Origin: Oligoflexus tunisiensis
GTDB taxonomy: Bacteria; Bdellovibrionota_B; Oligoflexia; Oligoflexales; Oligoflexaceae
Assembly: GCF_001748245.1 (NCBI RefSeq)
Contig: NZ_BDFO01000001.1
Span: 498,828 to 562,827, forward strand
Direction: 5' to 3'
Length of the DNA: 64,000 nt
Below are positions 35,947 through 44,745 of the stretch, piece by piece (position 1 is the stretch's first letter; every line of letters begins with the position of its first letter). The position numbers and the translations under genes were made by a program. The notes below the pieces were generated by a model that saw nothing but the letters and a program-made list of their open reading frames with translations, did no database searches and was not told the DNA's origin.

Positions 35947-37149
35947 ATGGACATCCAGATGGGAAAAGTTGAATTAAGTTGGCAGCCAATCCTCATCATA
36001 AGCATAATCACTGTGCTATTGGGTGTAACGCAGTACTTTGCTTTACGCAGTATTCGGCCTCTATTCTTAAAATGGAAATGGGTTCGAATTATTCTGATAT
36101 TGACGGCAATAGCGACAACTTTCCTGATCCCCTACAACGTTTGGTTAGTAAGAGGATTGGATGTTTCAGAACAGGGTGTCGCCTCCGAATTCTCTCATTT
36201 TTGGCTTGGTTTGATTATCTATTGGATAATTATTTTCAGCCTCTTGTTTTTAAGTTCGCGAGTGCTGTATGTGAAAAAATCAATCAGATCGAAAATCGGT
36301 AAAGATGGCTCTCGCCGAGAATTTTTTCAAAAAGTATTAGGCGGAACGAGTTTAGGACTCACTGGTCTCGTTGGTGTAACAGGCTATGGTCTCGCTAAAG
36401 CTGATCCAGCAGTCGAAAACGTCGAAATCAAACTAAGGCGTTTCCCAAAAGAACTTGACGGCTATCGAATCGTTCAGATTTCCGATCTCCATATTGGTCC
36501 GATAATCCAAAGACACCATGTGGAGCGTGTTGTTGATATGGTAATGGAGTTGCGGCCGGACTTGATCGCCTTGACTGGTGACTTTGTCGATGGTTCGATC
36601 GAGCAACTTGCAGACGCTGTGCTACCGCTCTCAAGATTGCAATGCACCGGTGGTGTCTTCTTCGTCTCTGGCAACCACGATGTTTTTAGTGGCTGGAAGA
36701 TATGGTCGAATAAATTTCGAGAACTTGGCATCACTGTCCTGGAAAATGGGCATGTTGAGATCAAGCATCCAGCAGTAAACGAATCATTTTATATTCTAGG
36801 AATTAATGATCCGACTGCTGTTCGACTAGGGATGCAGTCAGATGTAAGAATGGCATTAAAGGGATGTGATCCGAATAAAGCAAAGATACTGCTAGCCCAT
36901 CAACCCCGCAGCGTCTCTCAAGCAGAACAATTCGATATTGATCTTCAGTTGTCTGGCCATACTCACGCTGGCCAAATGTGGCCATTCGGCTGGCTAGTCG
37001 GGTTTCTTCAGCCGTATGTTAAAGGCCTTCATCAGCACTCGAATCGCTTACAAATCTATGTTAACCGCGGAACTGGGTTCTGGGGTCCTCCCATGCGAAT
37101 TCCTTATACACCTGAAATTACGAGCATTGTGGTTCGTTCAATAGAATAG
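35947..37149 (+). CDS. membrane-anchored metallophosphoesterase (YkuE-like)
   Basis: 400 aa. Four predicted membrane helices (about 15-115), then a twin-arginine-like SRREFFQKVLGG segment, then a calcineurin-like phosphoesterase. The metal motifs appear in order: SDLHIGPIIQ, LTGDFVDGS, VSGNHDVF and LSGHTHAGQMWP. Family members hydrolyse phosphoesters such as UDP-diacylglucosamine or phospholipid headgroups; the substrate here is unknown. It heads the AT-rich block, and GGAG at its stop serves the following small ORF, suggesting an operon with the LanM-like gene. Confidence 0.85.
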   Translation: MDIQMGKVELSWQPILIISIITVLLGVTQYFALRSIRPLFLKWKWVRIILILTAIATTFLIPYNVWLVRGLDVSEQGVASEFSHFWLGLIIYWIIIFSLLFLSSRVLYVKKSIRSKIGKDGSRREFFQKVLGGTSLGLTGLVGVTGYGLAKADPAVENVEIKLRRFPKELDGYRIVQISDLHIGPIIQRHHVERVVDMVMELRPDLIALTGDFVDGSIEQLADAVLPLSRLQCTGGVFFVSGNHDVFSGWKIWSNKFRELGITVLENGHVEIKHPAVNESFYILGINDPTAVRLGMQSDVRMALKGCDPNKAKILLAHQPRSVSQAEQFDIDLQLSGHTHAGQMWPFGWLVGFLQPYVKGLHQHSNRLQIYVNRGTGFWGPPMRIPYTPEITSIVVRSIE

Positions 37150-37162
37150 GAGCAGGCCAATA

Positions 37163-37297
37163 ATGGCTCCAACAAGTCTTAAAAATATGAATAATTCAGT
37201 TTACCTCATCATCGTTCCTATAGGCATTTATGCGAGTTACGTCTTGTTAAAAAGCGTTATGGAGTCGATGTTGTTTTTAATTCTAGCAATGATCTAA
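37163..37297 (+). CDS. 44-aa single-pass membrane peptide
   Basis: A short frame with a good ribosome-binding site (AGGAGCAGG, overlapping the phosphoesterase stop) and a hydrophobic composition: NSVYLIIVPIGIYASYVLL forms one helix and MLFLILAM another hydrophobic patch. There are no cysteines. It sits between the phosphoesterase and the dehydratase-like gene, 11 bp before the latter's ATG. It could be a membrane factor or a substrate peptide; unproven. Confidence 0.45.
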   Translation: MAPTSLKNMNNSVYLIIVPIGIYASYVLLKSVMESMLFLILAMI

Positions 37298-37308
37298 AGT
37301 GGTTTTCC

Positions 37309-38421
37309 ATGCTGCCATTCGCCTGGGCGCGTAGCGCTACATTCTTAAAGATACAGCCGCCCTCTGAATATGTTTCAGTATGTGGCGATCCCCACAACTT
37401 TGGGCAGTGTACAGTCGACTGTGGAGAGTGGATTTGGAAGCCTCGCTTTGGCACATGGGAGTATGCTCTACTTGGCGAATGCAGTAAGGTAAGAGACGCA
37501 ATCGATTTAATTTTGGTTGAACTCGGGATTTCAGAAGTCCTTCCAAGACTGAAATTCAAATCTCAGCAGATACATAATTTTGATGGGTATTATGTCGAAA
37601 AGCTCCGCTGGGCTCCATTTGAGACCCAAAAACTCAGCGTTGAAGATATGGAAAAAATTGGCAGCGTAGTTGGAATCTGCCAGTATTTCGGCATCGTTGA
37701 TCTTCATTCTGAAAACTTCATCCTCGGCATCTTCAAGGACAGGGTGGTTTGTGCTCCGGTCGATATCGAATCTGTGTGCAACCAGGTACGATTACCGAGT
37801 GATATGTTTCTTGTGCCCAAAGTGCACCAAGGCGAAGCTTATTCACCTGATAGCTATGGACTTTCTTGTCTTCTTAAACGCTTGGATGCCTTGCAGACTG
37901 CAGCATTTATATATGGCTTTTTGAGAACTATAGAGCTTATCAAAACCAAGCACTTATTTCTTGATAAGGCAATCTGTGCAACGACTCCTAAGAATGCTTT
38001 TATTCGCGTACTTCACCGAAATACCTTCGAATATAGCAGTTCCATGAATGAAGGCCGGAATCATAGCAATTTTACAGTCTGTGAATTAGAGCAGATGTCT
38101 CGCAGTGATATACCGTACTACTTTCGGACAAAACTATCAGATAGGGTTGAATATTTTGTAAAGCCGGGTGCACGGAGTTCTGCCAGCCCTGACATTCAAG
38201 GAAAGTTCAGTGGGAATAATTTCTTTTTTAGTTCTTCAGACAGAATAAACTCGTTTTCAGAAAAGCAAGTTATTGCTTCAGCACTGCAACTGGCTTACGT
38301 ATTATTCGAGCGCCTTCAAGCTATTGGCGAAGCGAAATACAAAACTATTGGCGTTTCATATGTTGAAGGGAAAATTAGGCTTGAATACAAAGAAAGATTT
38401 TTTCAGATAAAGGACGAATGA
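37309..38421 (+). CDS. stand-alone LanM-type dehydratase/kinase domain (DUF4135-like)
   Basis: 370 aa, far shorter than LanM (about 1000 aa). Recognisable blocks in order: CGDPHNFGQ (LanM GDxHNxGR), WIWKPRFG (LanM YKPR, Lys44), a VEKLRW segment, FGIVDLHSENFILG (LanM D-x-H-x-x-N: Asp131, His133, Asn136) and APVDIES (metal-binding Asp152). These are the residues that phosphorylate Ser/Thr in class II lanthipeptide synthetases. The N-terminal capping region and the C-terminal LanC-like cyclase are absent. The family phosphorylates then eliminates Ser/Thr in a precursor. The next two genes are small exported proteins, one of which could be the substrate. Confidence 0.72.
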   Translation: MLPFAWARSATFLKIQPPSEYVSVCGDPHNFGQCTVDCGEWIWKPRFGTWEYALLGECSKVRDAIDLILVELGISEVLPRLKFKSQQIHNFDGYYVEKLRWAPFETQKLSVEDMEKIGSVVGICQYFGIVDLHSENFILGIFKDRVVCAPVDIESVCNQVRLPSDMFLVPKVHQGEAYSPDSYGLSCLLKRLDALQTAAFIYGFLRTIELIKTKHLFLDKAICATTPKNAFIRVLHRNTFEYSSSMNEGRNHSNFTVCELEQMSRSDIPYYFRTKLSDRVEYFVKPGARSSASPDIQGKFSGNNFFFSSSDRINSFSEKQVIASALQLAYVLFERLQAIGEAKYKTIGVSYVEGKIRLEYKERFFQIKDE

Positions 38422-38841
38422 ATGAAGACCATGCTTGGACTGTTCGGGACTCTTGCGTTTAGTGCCTGCGTGTCCACTAGCAGCAAGAACTCGAACTCTG
38501 AATTAATTGATAAGCAATATGCGGCTTATAATTCGAAAGACATTGACAGATTCATGAGCTTTTTTGCGTCTTCTGCCAAAATATGCACAGTGCCGGCCGA
38601 TATATGTATGGAAGGTGAGAGCCAAATCAGAGCGCACTTCTCAGAATTTTTCTCAAAGTTTGAAACGTTAGACGCTAAAGTTTCAAAAAGAATTATCGAC
38701 CAAGACTATGTTTTGGATTGGGAACAATTATCCGCTGTCGCCAAGAATGGCAAAGCAGTCAAACTATCGGGAATTTCAGTCTATAGAGTTGAGAGGGGGA
38801 AAATCGCCTCCTTAACTATATTTTTAAATCATAAGGAGTGA
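38422..38841 (+). CDS. SnoaL/NTF2-like lipoprotein
   Basis: 139 aa, starting immediately after the preceding stop. Lipoprotein signal (MKTMLGLFGTLAFSAC). The mature part has the SnoaL-like cone-fold pattern: YAAYNSKDIDRFMSFFASSA near the N-terminus and late strands (KLSGISVYRVERGKIASLTI). Such folds bind small molecules or act as adaptors. Its placement in the operon suggests an envelope accessory role. Confidence 0.65.
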   Translation: MKTMLGLFGTLAFSACVSTSSKNSNSELIDKQYAAYNSKDIDRFMSFFASSAKICTVPADICMEGESQIRAHFSEFFSKFETLDAKVSKRIIDQDYVLDWEQLSAVAKNGKAVKLSGISVYRVERGKIASLTIFLNHKE

Positions 38842-38844
38842 GCT

Positions 38845-39084
38845 ATGAAGAAATTGGTTGCTTTGGTTGGAATGATTTTGTCAGTTGGTGCAAATTCAGC
38901 AGAAAATTTACCATCACTCGGTGGAGCGCAGAAAGGTAAATTTAATGCTGAGAGTTCTAAAAAGACACCGACCTTGGATGAACAAGTTGAGGAAATTGAT
39001 CTGGATGCCCTGGAAAGGGAGATAAATCCAATTTCTTCAATTATATCACAAAAATATCAGCCTAAATCTAATATTGCCAAGTGA
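38845..39084 (+). CDS. 79-aa exported peptide, candidate substrate of the LanM-like enzyme
   Basis: AAGGAG-preceded ATG. N-terminal signal MKKLVALVGMILSVGANSA, then a Ser/Thr/Lys-rich part (ESSKKTPTLDEQ), an acidic helix (EEIDLDALEREINP) and a Ser-rich, basic C-terminus (ISSIISQKYQPKSNIAK). No cysteine, so no lanthionine could form, but Ser/Thr dehydration or phosphorylation is possible. It is the last gene before a strong terminator. The MKKLxAL beginning resembles that of the RiPP precursor at 29652. Precursor status is inference. Confidence 0.5.
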   Translation: MKKLVALVGMILSVGANSAENLPSLGGAQKGKFNAESSKKTPTLDEQVEEIDLDALEREINPISSIISQKYQPKSNIAK

Positions 39085-39108
39085 ATGTACTCGGCTTGTC
39101 TCGGAATT

Positions 39109-39148
39109 CGCTCGGCATAATTTTGCCGAGCGTTTGCGTTTTGTTTGG
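39109..39148 (+). terminator. strong intrinsic terminator
   Basis: Perfect 9-bp stem CGCTCGGCA / TGCCGAGCG with a six-base loop, followed by a T-rich tract (TTTGCGTTTTGTTTG). Separates the modification genes from the sensor genes. Confidence 0.85.
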
Positions 39149-39158
39149 GGAAGCATAA

Positions 39159-40670
39159 GTGCGAGATCTATCGTTGGTCATAATTTTTATAGGTATGATG
39201 CTGCATGCTACCTCAGGTCATGCCGGGCCTTGCCAGCGCGAAATCAAGGTTGATGTGCCGATATTCCCAAATAATTTTCCTGATCCGATCTATGCAAAGT
39301 CGATGGTTGACGCCTTTATTTTCCGACAAGTCCTGGATAACCTTGTTGCAATTTCAGGTGATGGGCATCTTATTAGTGCGATAGCCAAATCATGGAGAAT
39401 ATCCCGTGATGGTTTAATTTATGACTTCTTCTTGGACCCGGAAGCCAAATTTTCAGATGCCACGAAGATAACAGCAAATGACGTTGCCATTTCGCTCAAT
39501 AGGCCTTTCTGGGTGAATGATCCAAGAAAAAATCGCGGAGTTCTCGCGAATTTTGTCGTAGGCTCAGAAAACTTAAAGACAGGATCGATAGCTTCAGGGA
39601 CAGCTGTCGTGGGCAAAAATCATCTCCGAATAACACTCAAAAAGCCATACCCTCCGCTGCTGAAGATATTAGCTTATTCGCTCTATGGTGTTGTTAAGCT
39701 GGACCAGAAATATGAGCAAGTGATTGCAACAACAGGCCCCATGACTGTTCATGCTGCCAGTCAAGATAGCATCTTGATAAAACGCAGTCAGAACTTCAAA
39801 GGTTTTGCTAAGTGCGTCCCAGATTCGGTCGAATTCAGAAAAATAAATGATATTGGTTTAGTCTCCAAAAGACTCTTAAAGGACAAAAGCATAGACTTCG
39901 CTCTCGGATATGAGCAGATACCGCATGTGCCGCCTGCCGATATGATGCCGATATCCATTGGCTATGGTCATATATTTCTGAATAAGAATAGGGCTGAGTT
40001 CCTGGATTCAGAATTTCGTCACGATTTTGTCGAAATCATGCGAAATGGTTTTCATGAAAATTTTGATACCGGTGAATTTACGAAAAAGTGGCTCTTGTTC
40101 ATGCCGCCGACCGTAATGGTTCCAGAATACTACCGTCGCGAATCAAAACCCACTATTTCACCTTTGCAGTTTCGAGATAAATGGTGCAATCGCAAATGCG
40201 ACAGACCATTTCGTATTGTATTAAATCAAATGCAGCGATCGCGCTTGCGTGAAAAGGAGTTTCTAGGATTCTTGCGAGGAGCTGGTCTGCGAAATATACG
40301 GATTATCTATCTGCAGTTCGAAGAGTGGTATAGAGCATTGAAAAGGGGCGACTTTGATCTAATTGCTTTTGCGTACATGGGAACCTATTCCGATCCAGAT
40401 AGTTACTTGACCCCCCTGATTGGAGACAATTCAATACAGTCAATACTATCCGGAAACTTGGCGGATGAAATAGAAAAAATACGATATACGTCTAGTGATG
40501 CAGCTAGGAGGCTACTATATTCGCAGGTGCTTAAGAAATTCGAGTCGGAGCGATACTTTGTCCCGTTAGAGTATATTCCAATGCGTCTTTATAAGCGAGA
40601 TGGAATAGATATTCCTTTCGCCAGTTTCAAATATGATCTCAGACTCGATGTTCAGAAAACTGTGTTTTGA
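39159..40670 (+). CDS. orphan oligopeptide-binding protein (SBP_bac_5-like)
   Basis: 503 aa, GTG start with GGGGAAG upstream. Signal peptide (VIIFIGMMLHATSGHA). A family-5 solute-binding fold is suggested by SAIAKSWRISRDGLIYDFFL and by LKRGDFDLIAFAYMGTYSDPDSYL. No permease or ATPase genes accompany it. It lies directly before a histidine kinase, with adjoining coding regions, so it probably presents a peptide to that sensor rather than to a transporter. A peptide made by the upstream genes is an attractive ligand. Confidence 0.75.
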   Translation: MRDLSLVIIFIGMMLHATSGHAGPCQREIKVDVPIFPNNFPDPIYAKSMVDAFIFRQVLDNLVAISGDGHLISAIAKSWRISRDGLIYDFFLDPEAKFSDATKITANDVAISLNRPFWVNDPRKNRGVLANFVVGSENLKTGSIASGTAVVGKNHLRITLKKPYPPLLKILAYSLYGVVKLDQKYEQVIATTGPMTVHAASQDSILIKRSQNFKGFAKCVPDSVEFRKINDIGLVSKRLLKDKSIDFALGYEQIPHVPPADMMPISIGYGHIFLNKNRAEFLDSEFRHDFVEIMRNGFHENFDTGEFTKKWLLFMPPTVMVPEYYRRESKPTISPLQFRDKWCNRKCDRPFRIVLNQMQRSRLREKEFLGFLRGAGLRNIRIIYLQFEEWYRALKRGDFDLIAFAYMGTYSDPDSYLTPLIGDNSIQSILSGNLADEIEKIRYTSSDAARRLLYSQVLKKFESERYFVPLEYIPMRLYKRDGIDIPFASFKYDLRLDVQKTVF

Positions 40671-40685
40671 TTGAAAGTGCGACCT

Positions 40686-42371
40686 ATGTCAAAGGTAGAA
40701 AATGCAGCGGGCGCTAACAGCCACTCAGGCCATATTAGTATGTCCTCAGCCATCGCACTAGCTTCGGCTCTGAGCAGCATCGTTGTTTTTATCGTTTTTG
40801 TTCTGGTAGGAAAGCCAATCCTTGCAAAATATATTCGAATGCAAGTTAGCAGTCATCACACAACAATTGAGAACTATGCCCGCGAGACAATAATACAACA
40901 GATTATGATGGGCGACGGCCCTGAGATTCTTCGTAAGTGCCATACGCTGTTGCAATATGATGAGCTCCTTTCCGTCGCGGTCAAAGATTTGAGTGGGGAA
41001 ACTGTGTGCGATATTTCAAAGCCACACGATGCTGAGTATTCTTCGCGTTGGATAGACGTCCCGATTTACTTTGATGCCGGTAATACAGAACTAGCGACTG
41101 TCCTCAAACTTGAGTTCTCAAACCGGATTGAGGAGCGTCTTAACCTTATTGTGAGTTTTTCGACTCTTTTTGCAGCGGCTCTTTTGTTCGTTGTGCAGAA
41201 TATCTTGACGTTTCCACTTGTGAAAAGAGTCTTGAGACCTCTTGCGTATTTGTCCAAAGCAGTTGAAGTTTCATCTCCTGAACAAATTGAGCTGCCGAAG
41301 CTGGAAAAGTTTCGGCCTGTAGTTGCTGAAGTGAAATCCATTTTTGGTTCTATGAATGAGTTTTTGAAGCATTTCAGCCTTTATGAAAAAAAGCTCGTGG
41401 AATCTACTAGATTTAAAGCCATGGCACATACAGCGCAGGCCATTGCACACGACCTTCGGGCTCCCCTTGGCGCTATAGAGCGCGTATTGCTAGATCCTCA
41501 GGCAAATAATGATCTACACCGAGACGCTGCGTTGAAGTCACTGAATCGTTTGTATTCTATGATTGAGTCATTTCGTCATGTTGAAATAGAGAGCTTAGTT
41601 AAGCGAAAGAATGCAACATTGGACTTTTCCTCGGTTGGCGAGTTCCTTGAGCAAAAAGCACAGCAGAGTGCACTTAAACTTGAGATTCCAGCCGAAGTAC
41701 TGGCAGACGTATGCATTGATGCACCAAAGGTGGATCGTGCTTGGATTAATCTTGTATCCAACGCACTTGATTTTGCCAAATCGTTCGTAATCGTCGAAGC
41801 GGAAATCCATGATAACATGCTTGTCATTCGAGTTATTGATGATGGAGAAGGTGTGCCTCATGATTTCATCCCGAAGCTTTTTCAAAGGGGTGCCACCTAT
41901 GGCAAACTCGAGGGTACCGGTCTAGGTCTTGCATATGTAAAGCAAGTAATGCGTGGGCATGGCGGTGATGTCACCTATCGAAGGGAAAATAATCTCACCA
42001 TATTCGAGTGCCGATTGCCCAATGCAGTGGAACCCGAAAAGGAACAAGTTGTGGAAAACGCTGCGTCTTTGGAAATTCAGCTCGTGCAAAAACTGGTGCG
42101 ATCGGTCGCAATTTGTCTTGAGCCCAGGTCTCTCACGCAATCGATTCTGGAAAAATTGACTTCCTATGATTCGGACGAGTTCTTCTTTTCCGAAGAACGC
42201 CAGGGAGCCTCCATTGTCGTTTCCAATATCGATGAAGTCATGTTTGAGGTCCTTGAGCGCGATGATCAGGAGTACATGTCCGCTGCACACTTGAAGGATG
42301 ATGAAGCGGCGATCATGAAGGTGCTCAAAAGAAAATTCAATCTCGAAATTGAAGGTGCCACAAGTGTTTGA
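40686..42371 (+). CDS. sensor histidine kinase
   Basis: 561 aa from the ATG at 40686; a TTG at 40671 would join it to the previous stop. Two membrane helices (about 20-40 and 150-170) enclose a periplasmic domain of about 110 residues. Phosphorylated His in AQAIAHDLRAPLGAIE, N-box WINLVSNALDFAKS, G1 IDDGEGVP, F-box KLFQRGATYG and G2 GTGLGLAYVKQV. An unusual C-terminal extension of about 110 residues follows the ATPase domain, rich in acidic residues. Cognate regulator overlaps its 3' end. Confidence 0.88.
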   Translation: MSKVENAAGANSHSGHISMSSAIALASALSSIVVFIVFVLVGKPILAKYIRMQVSSHHTTIENYARETIIQQIMMGDGPEILRKCHTLLQYDELLSVAVKDLSGETVCDISKPHDAEYSSRWIDVPIYFDAGNTELATVLKLEFSNRIEERLNLIVSFSTLFAAALLFVVQNILTFPLVKRVLRPLAYLSKAVEVSSPEQIELPKLEKFRPVVAEVKSIFGSMNEFLKHFSLYEKKLVESTRFKAMAHTAQAIAHDLRAPLGAIERVLLDPQANNDLHRDAALKSLNRLYSMIESFRHVEIESLVKRKNATLDFSSVGEFLEQKAQQSALKLEIPAEVLADVCIDAPKVDRAWINLVSNALDFAKSFVIVEAEIHDNMLVIRVIDDGEGVPHDFIPKLFQRGATYGKLEGTGLGLAYVKQVMRGHGGDVTYRRENNLTIFECRLPNAVEPEKEQVVENAASLEIQLVQKLVRSVAICLEPRSLTQSILEKLTSYDSDEFFFSEERQGASIVVSNIDEVMFEVLERDDQEYMSAAHLKDDEAAIMKVLKRKFNLEIEGATSV

Positions 42372-43791
42372 GAAGAGAAAGATTCTTTTTGTCGAAGACG
42401 ACAGCCTAGAAATCGGGAATATATCGGTTCTTCTGAGGTCCCTGGGAGTAGGCTTCACCCACACGGCTACCGTGAGCGAGGCTGTGCGTGAGCTCGTGCT
42501 TCAGCCGTATGACTACCTTCTGACTGACCTTCATATTGAAACCAAGGCCGGCTTTGAAAAGCCTGATGGCCTGACTGTAATCCGAGCTGCGGTCGAGCAG
42601 CAACCGAACATTACAATCGTGGCGACCTCAAGCGATCCAAGAACTGAAGTGGTCAATGCAGCCCTGACTGCAGGCGCTCATCATTTTGTCAGAAAGCCCC
42701 TGTCCAAGGCCGACGAAATTGAGATTGCCTTCAGGCTCGCGAACCAGCGTCGGCGACTCGCCAGGGGCAGTCGTCTCAAGACTCCATCCGGCCTCTGGGA
42801 AGCCTACGCCAAAAAATATCCCTACGGCATCATCCTGGGCGAGCGCGAGCACAAAGTCGCCCGCCTTGCGGCGAGGAAAAAGGCGTCCTGCATCATCACT
42901 GGTGAAACAGGTACCGGCAAGGAGGAGGCGGCGAAGCTCATTCACAGGATGCGCTGCGAAGAAGACGGTCCCATTCCGTTTGTGGCTGTGAATTGCGCGA
43001 CCATTACCGGAAACCTTGCTGAGTCGCTTCTCTTTGGCCACAAAAAGGGTGCCTTCACCGGAGCTGACGAAGCGGCGTCCGGATACATTACGGAAGCTGA
43101 TGGCGGAATCCTCTTTCTTGATGAAATCCAGACCCTTTCCATCCCAGTGCAGCAGAAGCTTCTTCGCGTTCTCAACGATGGCTCTTATCATCGACTGGGT
43201 GAGGCCCGGACCCACCGCAGCGAGTTTCAGCTGATTGCAGCATCCACCAAGGACCTTGGCAAGGAAGTCGACGAAGGACGATTTCTGGTCGATATCCATA
43301 TGCGGATGATGGGCCTCGACTTTCACATGCCTCCTCTCAGGGAACGCATGGCCGATCTTCCGGCATTTGTGGCTCTGTTCCTCTCCCGAAAGAACATCGC
43401 ACTGAATGTTGATACTCTTGATGACTTGATCGAAAAGCTCCAGACCTATCAGTGGCAGGGCAACATCCGTCAGCTCTTCAAGTGCCTGGACGCTTGGCTG
43501 CTTTACTGTGAACTCGACTGCGTGACGCTTTCCGCTGACAATTTCCCGCTCTTCAAGGATCTTCAAGCCCTTCAAAGGCCGGTTGCCAGGGCCCAGGGCC
43601 CGAAAGACGAGATAGACTTCAATACAGCTGCCAACGAGGACCGGGATTTTGATCAGCTTATGGCGGATTTTGAGCGGACCATCGTTTCCAATGCCATGAG
43701 TCGCCATGGTTCCATCTCCAGCCTCTCAAAGGCTCTCAATATCCCGCGATCAACGCTCGACGCGAAGCGAAGAAAGTACAACTTAATATAG
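42364..43791 (+). CDS. NtrC-type sigma-54-dependent response regulator
   Basis: 475 aa from the GTG at 42364 (GAAGG eight bases upstream), overlapping the kinase gene. Receiver domain with acidic pocket FVEDD, phospho-acceptor Asp55 (YLLTDLH) and Lys111 (FVRKPL). AAA+ domain with Walker A GETGTGKE, the sigma-54 contact loop GAFTGA and Walker B GGILFLDEI. C-terminal Fis-type helix-turn-helix SISSLSKALNIPRSTLDAK. It should activate a sigma-54 promoter when phosphorylated by the neighbouring kinase. I found no convincing GG-N10-GC site nearby; TGGCAC at 35926 has no matching -12. Confidence 0.92.
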   Translation: MFEKRKILFVEDDSLEIGNISVLLRSLGVGFTHTATVSEAVRELVLQPYDYLLTDLHIETKAGFEKPDGLTVIRAAVEQQPNITIVATSSDPRTEVVNAALTAGAHHFVRKPLSKADEIEIAFRLANQRRRLARGSRLKTPSGLWEAYAKKYPYGIILGEREHKVARLAARKKASCIITGETGTGKEEAAKLIHRMRCEEDGPIPFVAVNCATITGNLAESLLFGHKKGAFTGADEAASGYITEADGGILFLDEIQTLSIPVQQKLLRVLNDGSYHRLGEARTHRSEFQLIAASTKDLGKEVDEGRFLVDIHMRMMGLDFHMPPLRERMADLPAFVALFLSRKNIALNVDTLDDLIEKLQTYQWQGNIRQLFKCLDAWLLYCELDCVTLSADNFPLFKDLQALQRPVARAQGPKDEIDFNTAANEDRDFDQLMADFERTIVSNAMSRHGSISSLSKALNIPRSTLDAKRRKYNLI

Positions 43792-43846
43792 GATCAGTAT
43801 AGAAATATATTGGGGTATTCTTAAACCTACAGCAACGCACCCCAAA

Positions 43847-44284
43847 CTACTGCACCTTAATTGTCTTTAGCGGGCGCGTTGACCTGCCGCCCGGCGGCCT
43901 CCCGTTCTTTCCGTCTTCATTAAACAGCTCGAACGCGAATCGAGTCTTTCCAACGGTCATTCCCCGAAATCCACCCCGCGGGCCAAGCTCGATTTCGACT
44001 CCGTCACCGTATTTGATCCTCGCTTCCTCAAGGGTCAGAAACTTTGTCACGAGGGCCCATTGGCGGGTGATGGGATCTAAACAGACCCACGTGCCATACT
44101 TAGCGGCGATTTCGGCCCACATCGTCTCACCGATGATGACTCCCGGCCGAATATTGTAGCCCCAGGCCACGGGCTCTCCGGCTGATCTGTCGGTCACGAC
44201 AATGCCATAGCCGGTGAAGTGCTTATCGATTAGCTCCTGCGGAACTGGACTGAGCCCTGGCCGGTGCAAAATCTTAATCCCCAT
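43847..44284 (-). CDS. hypothetical protein
   Basis: 145 aa from ATG 44284, which has the strong site GGAGGAAGGG; the open frame to 44398 is not needed. Begins MGIKILHRPGLSPVPQELID and has a compact alpha/beta look with a basic, Gly/Pro-rich tail. No family recognised. Convergent with the response regulator. Confidence 0.6.
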   Translation of the reverse strand: MGIKILHRPGLSPVPQELIDKHFTGYGIVVTDRSAGEPVAWGYNIRPGVIIGETMWAEIAAKYGTWVCLDPITRQWALVTKFLTLEEARIKYGDGVEIELGPRGGFRGMTVGKTRFAFELFNEDGKNGRPPGGRSTRPLKTIKVQ

Positions 44285-44520
44285 TCGTCCCTTCCTCCGA
44301 CGTCGAGGGTTACCAAGCGCCACACGCAACCTAACATCGGCAAATGAGGACGAAACTTGAGCGGTTTTGTGAAAGCTATGGACTGCCAGAAGTACCAAAT
44401 TACTTAGCCAAACAATGCTCCACTAATTTAGCAAACCAAATCTTTTCCCGTCCGCAAGCAAGTCGACTCATGCTTTCATCTTAGCCCAAGGGTTAGCATC
44501 GTCACTTGCTTTGACAGTCT

Positions 44521-44745
44521 CTAGTGAAATGACTTCACTAAAAAACTAAAATCCATCTCGACTTTCATCGCAGAAAGCAACTCATAGAGCACTCTCAAAT
44601 GCACATCCGTATTACCGCCTGATTCAATACAAGCAATGGCCGACTGTAGCTTGCCTGGTATGCGCTCCCAACTGTCTTTGTGTCAAACCAGCCTCAACCC
44701 GTTTTCTCTGGAGTGTTTCTCCAAGGCTCTTGAACGTCAGTGAAA
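44521..44745 (-). pseudogene. frameshifted XRE-family HTH regulator
   Basis: Minus strand in one frame: SLGETLQRKRVEAGLTQRQLG. One base out of frame it continues with RIPGKLQSAIACIESGGN and then VLYELLSAMKVEMDF to the stop at 44521. Together they make a HigA/HipB-like lambda-repressor HTH with a single-base deletion near 44666. Without repair it cannot be a full repressor. It may once have been an antitoxin; no toxin partner is evident. The rest of 44285-45151 shows no supported gene. Confidence 0.6.

Noticed and set aside
42628..43707. 359-codon minus-strand frame inside the sigma-54 regulator gene
   Set aside because: Antisense of AAA+ motifs.
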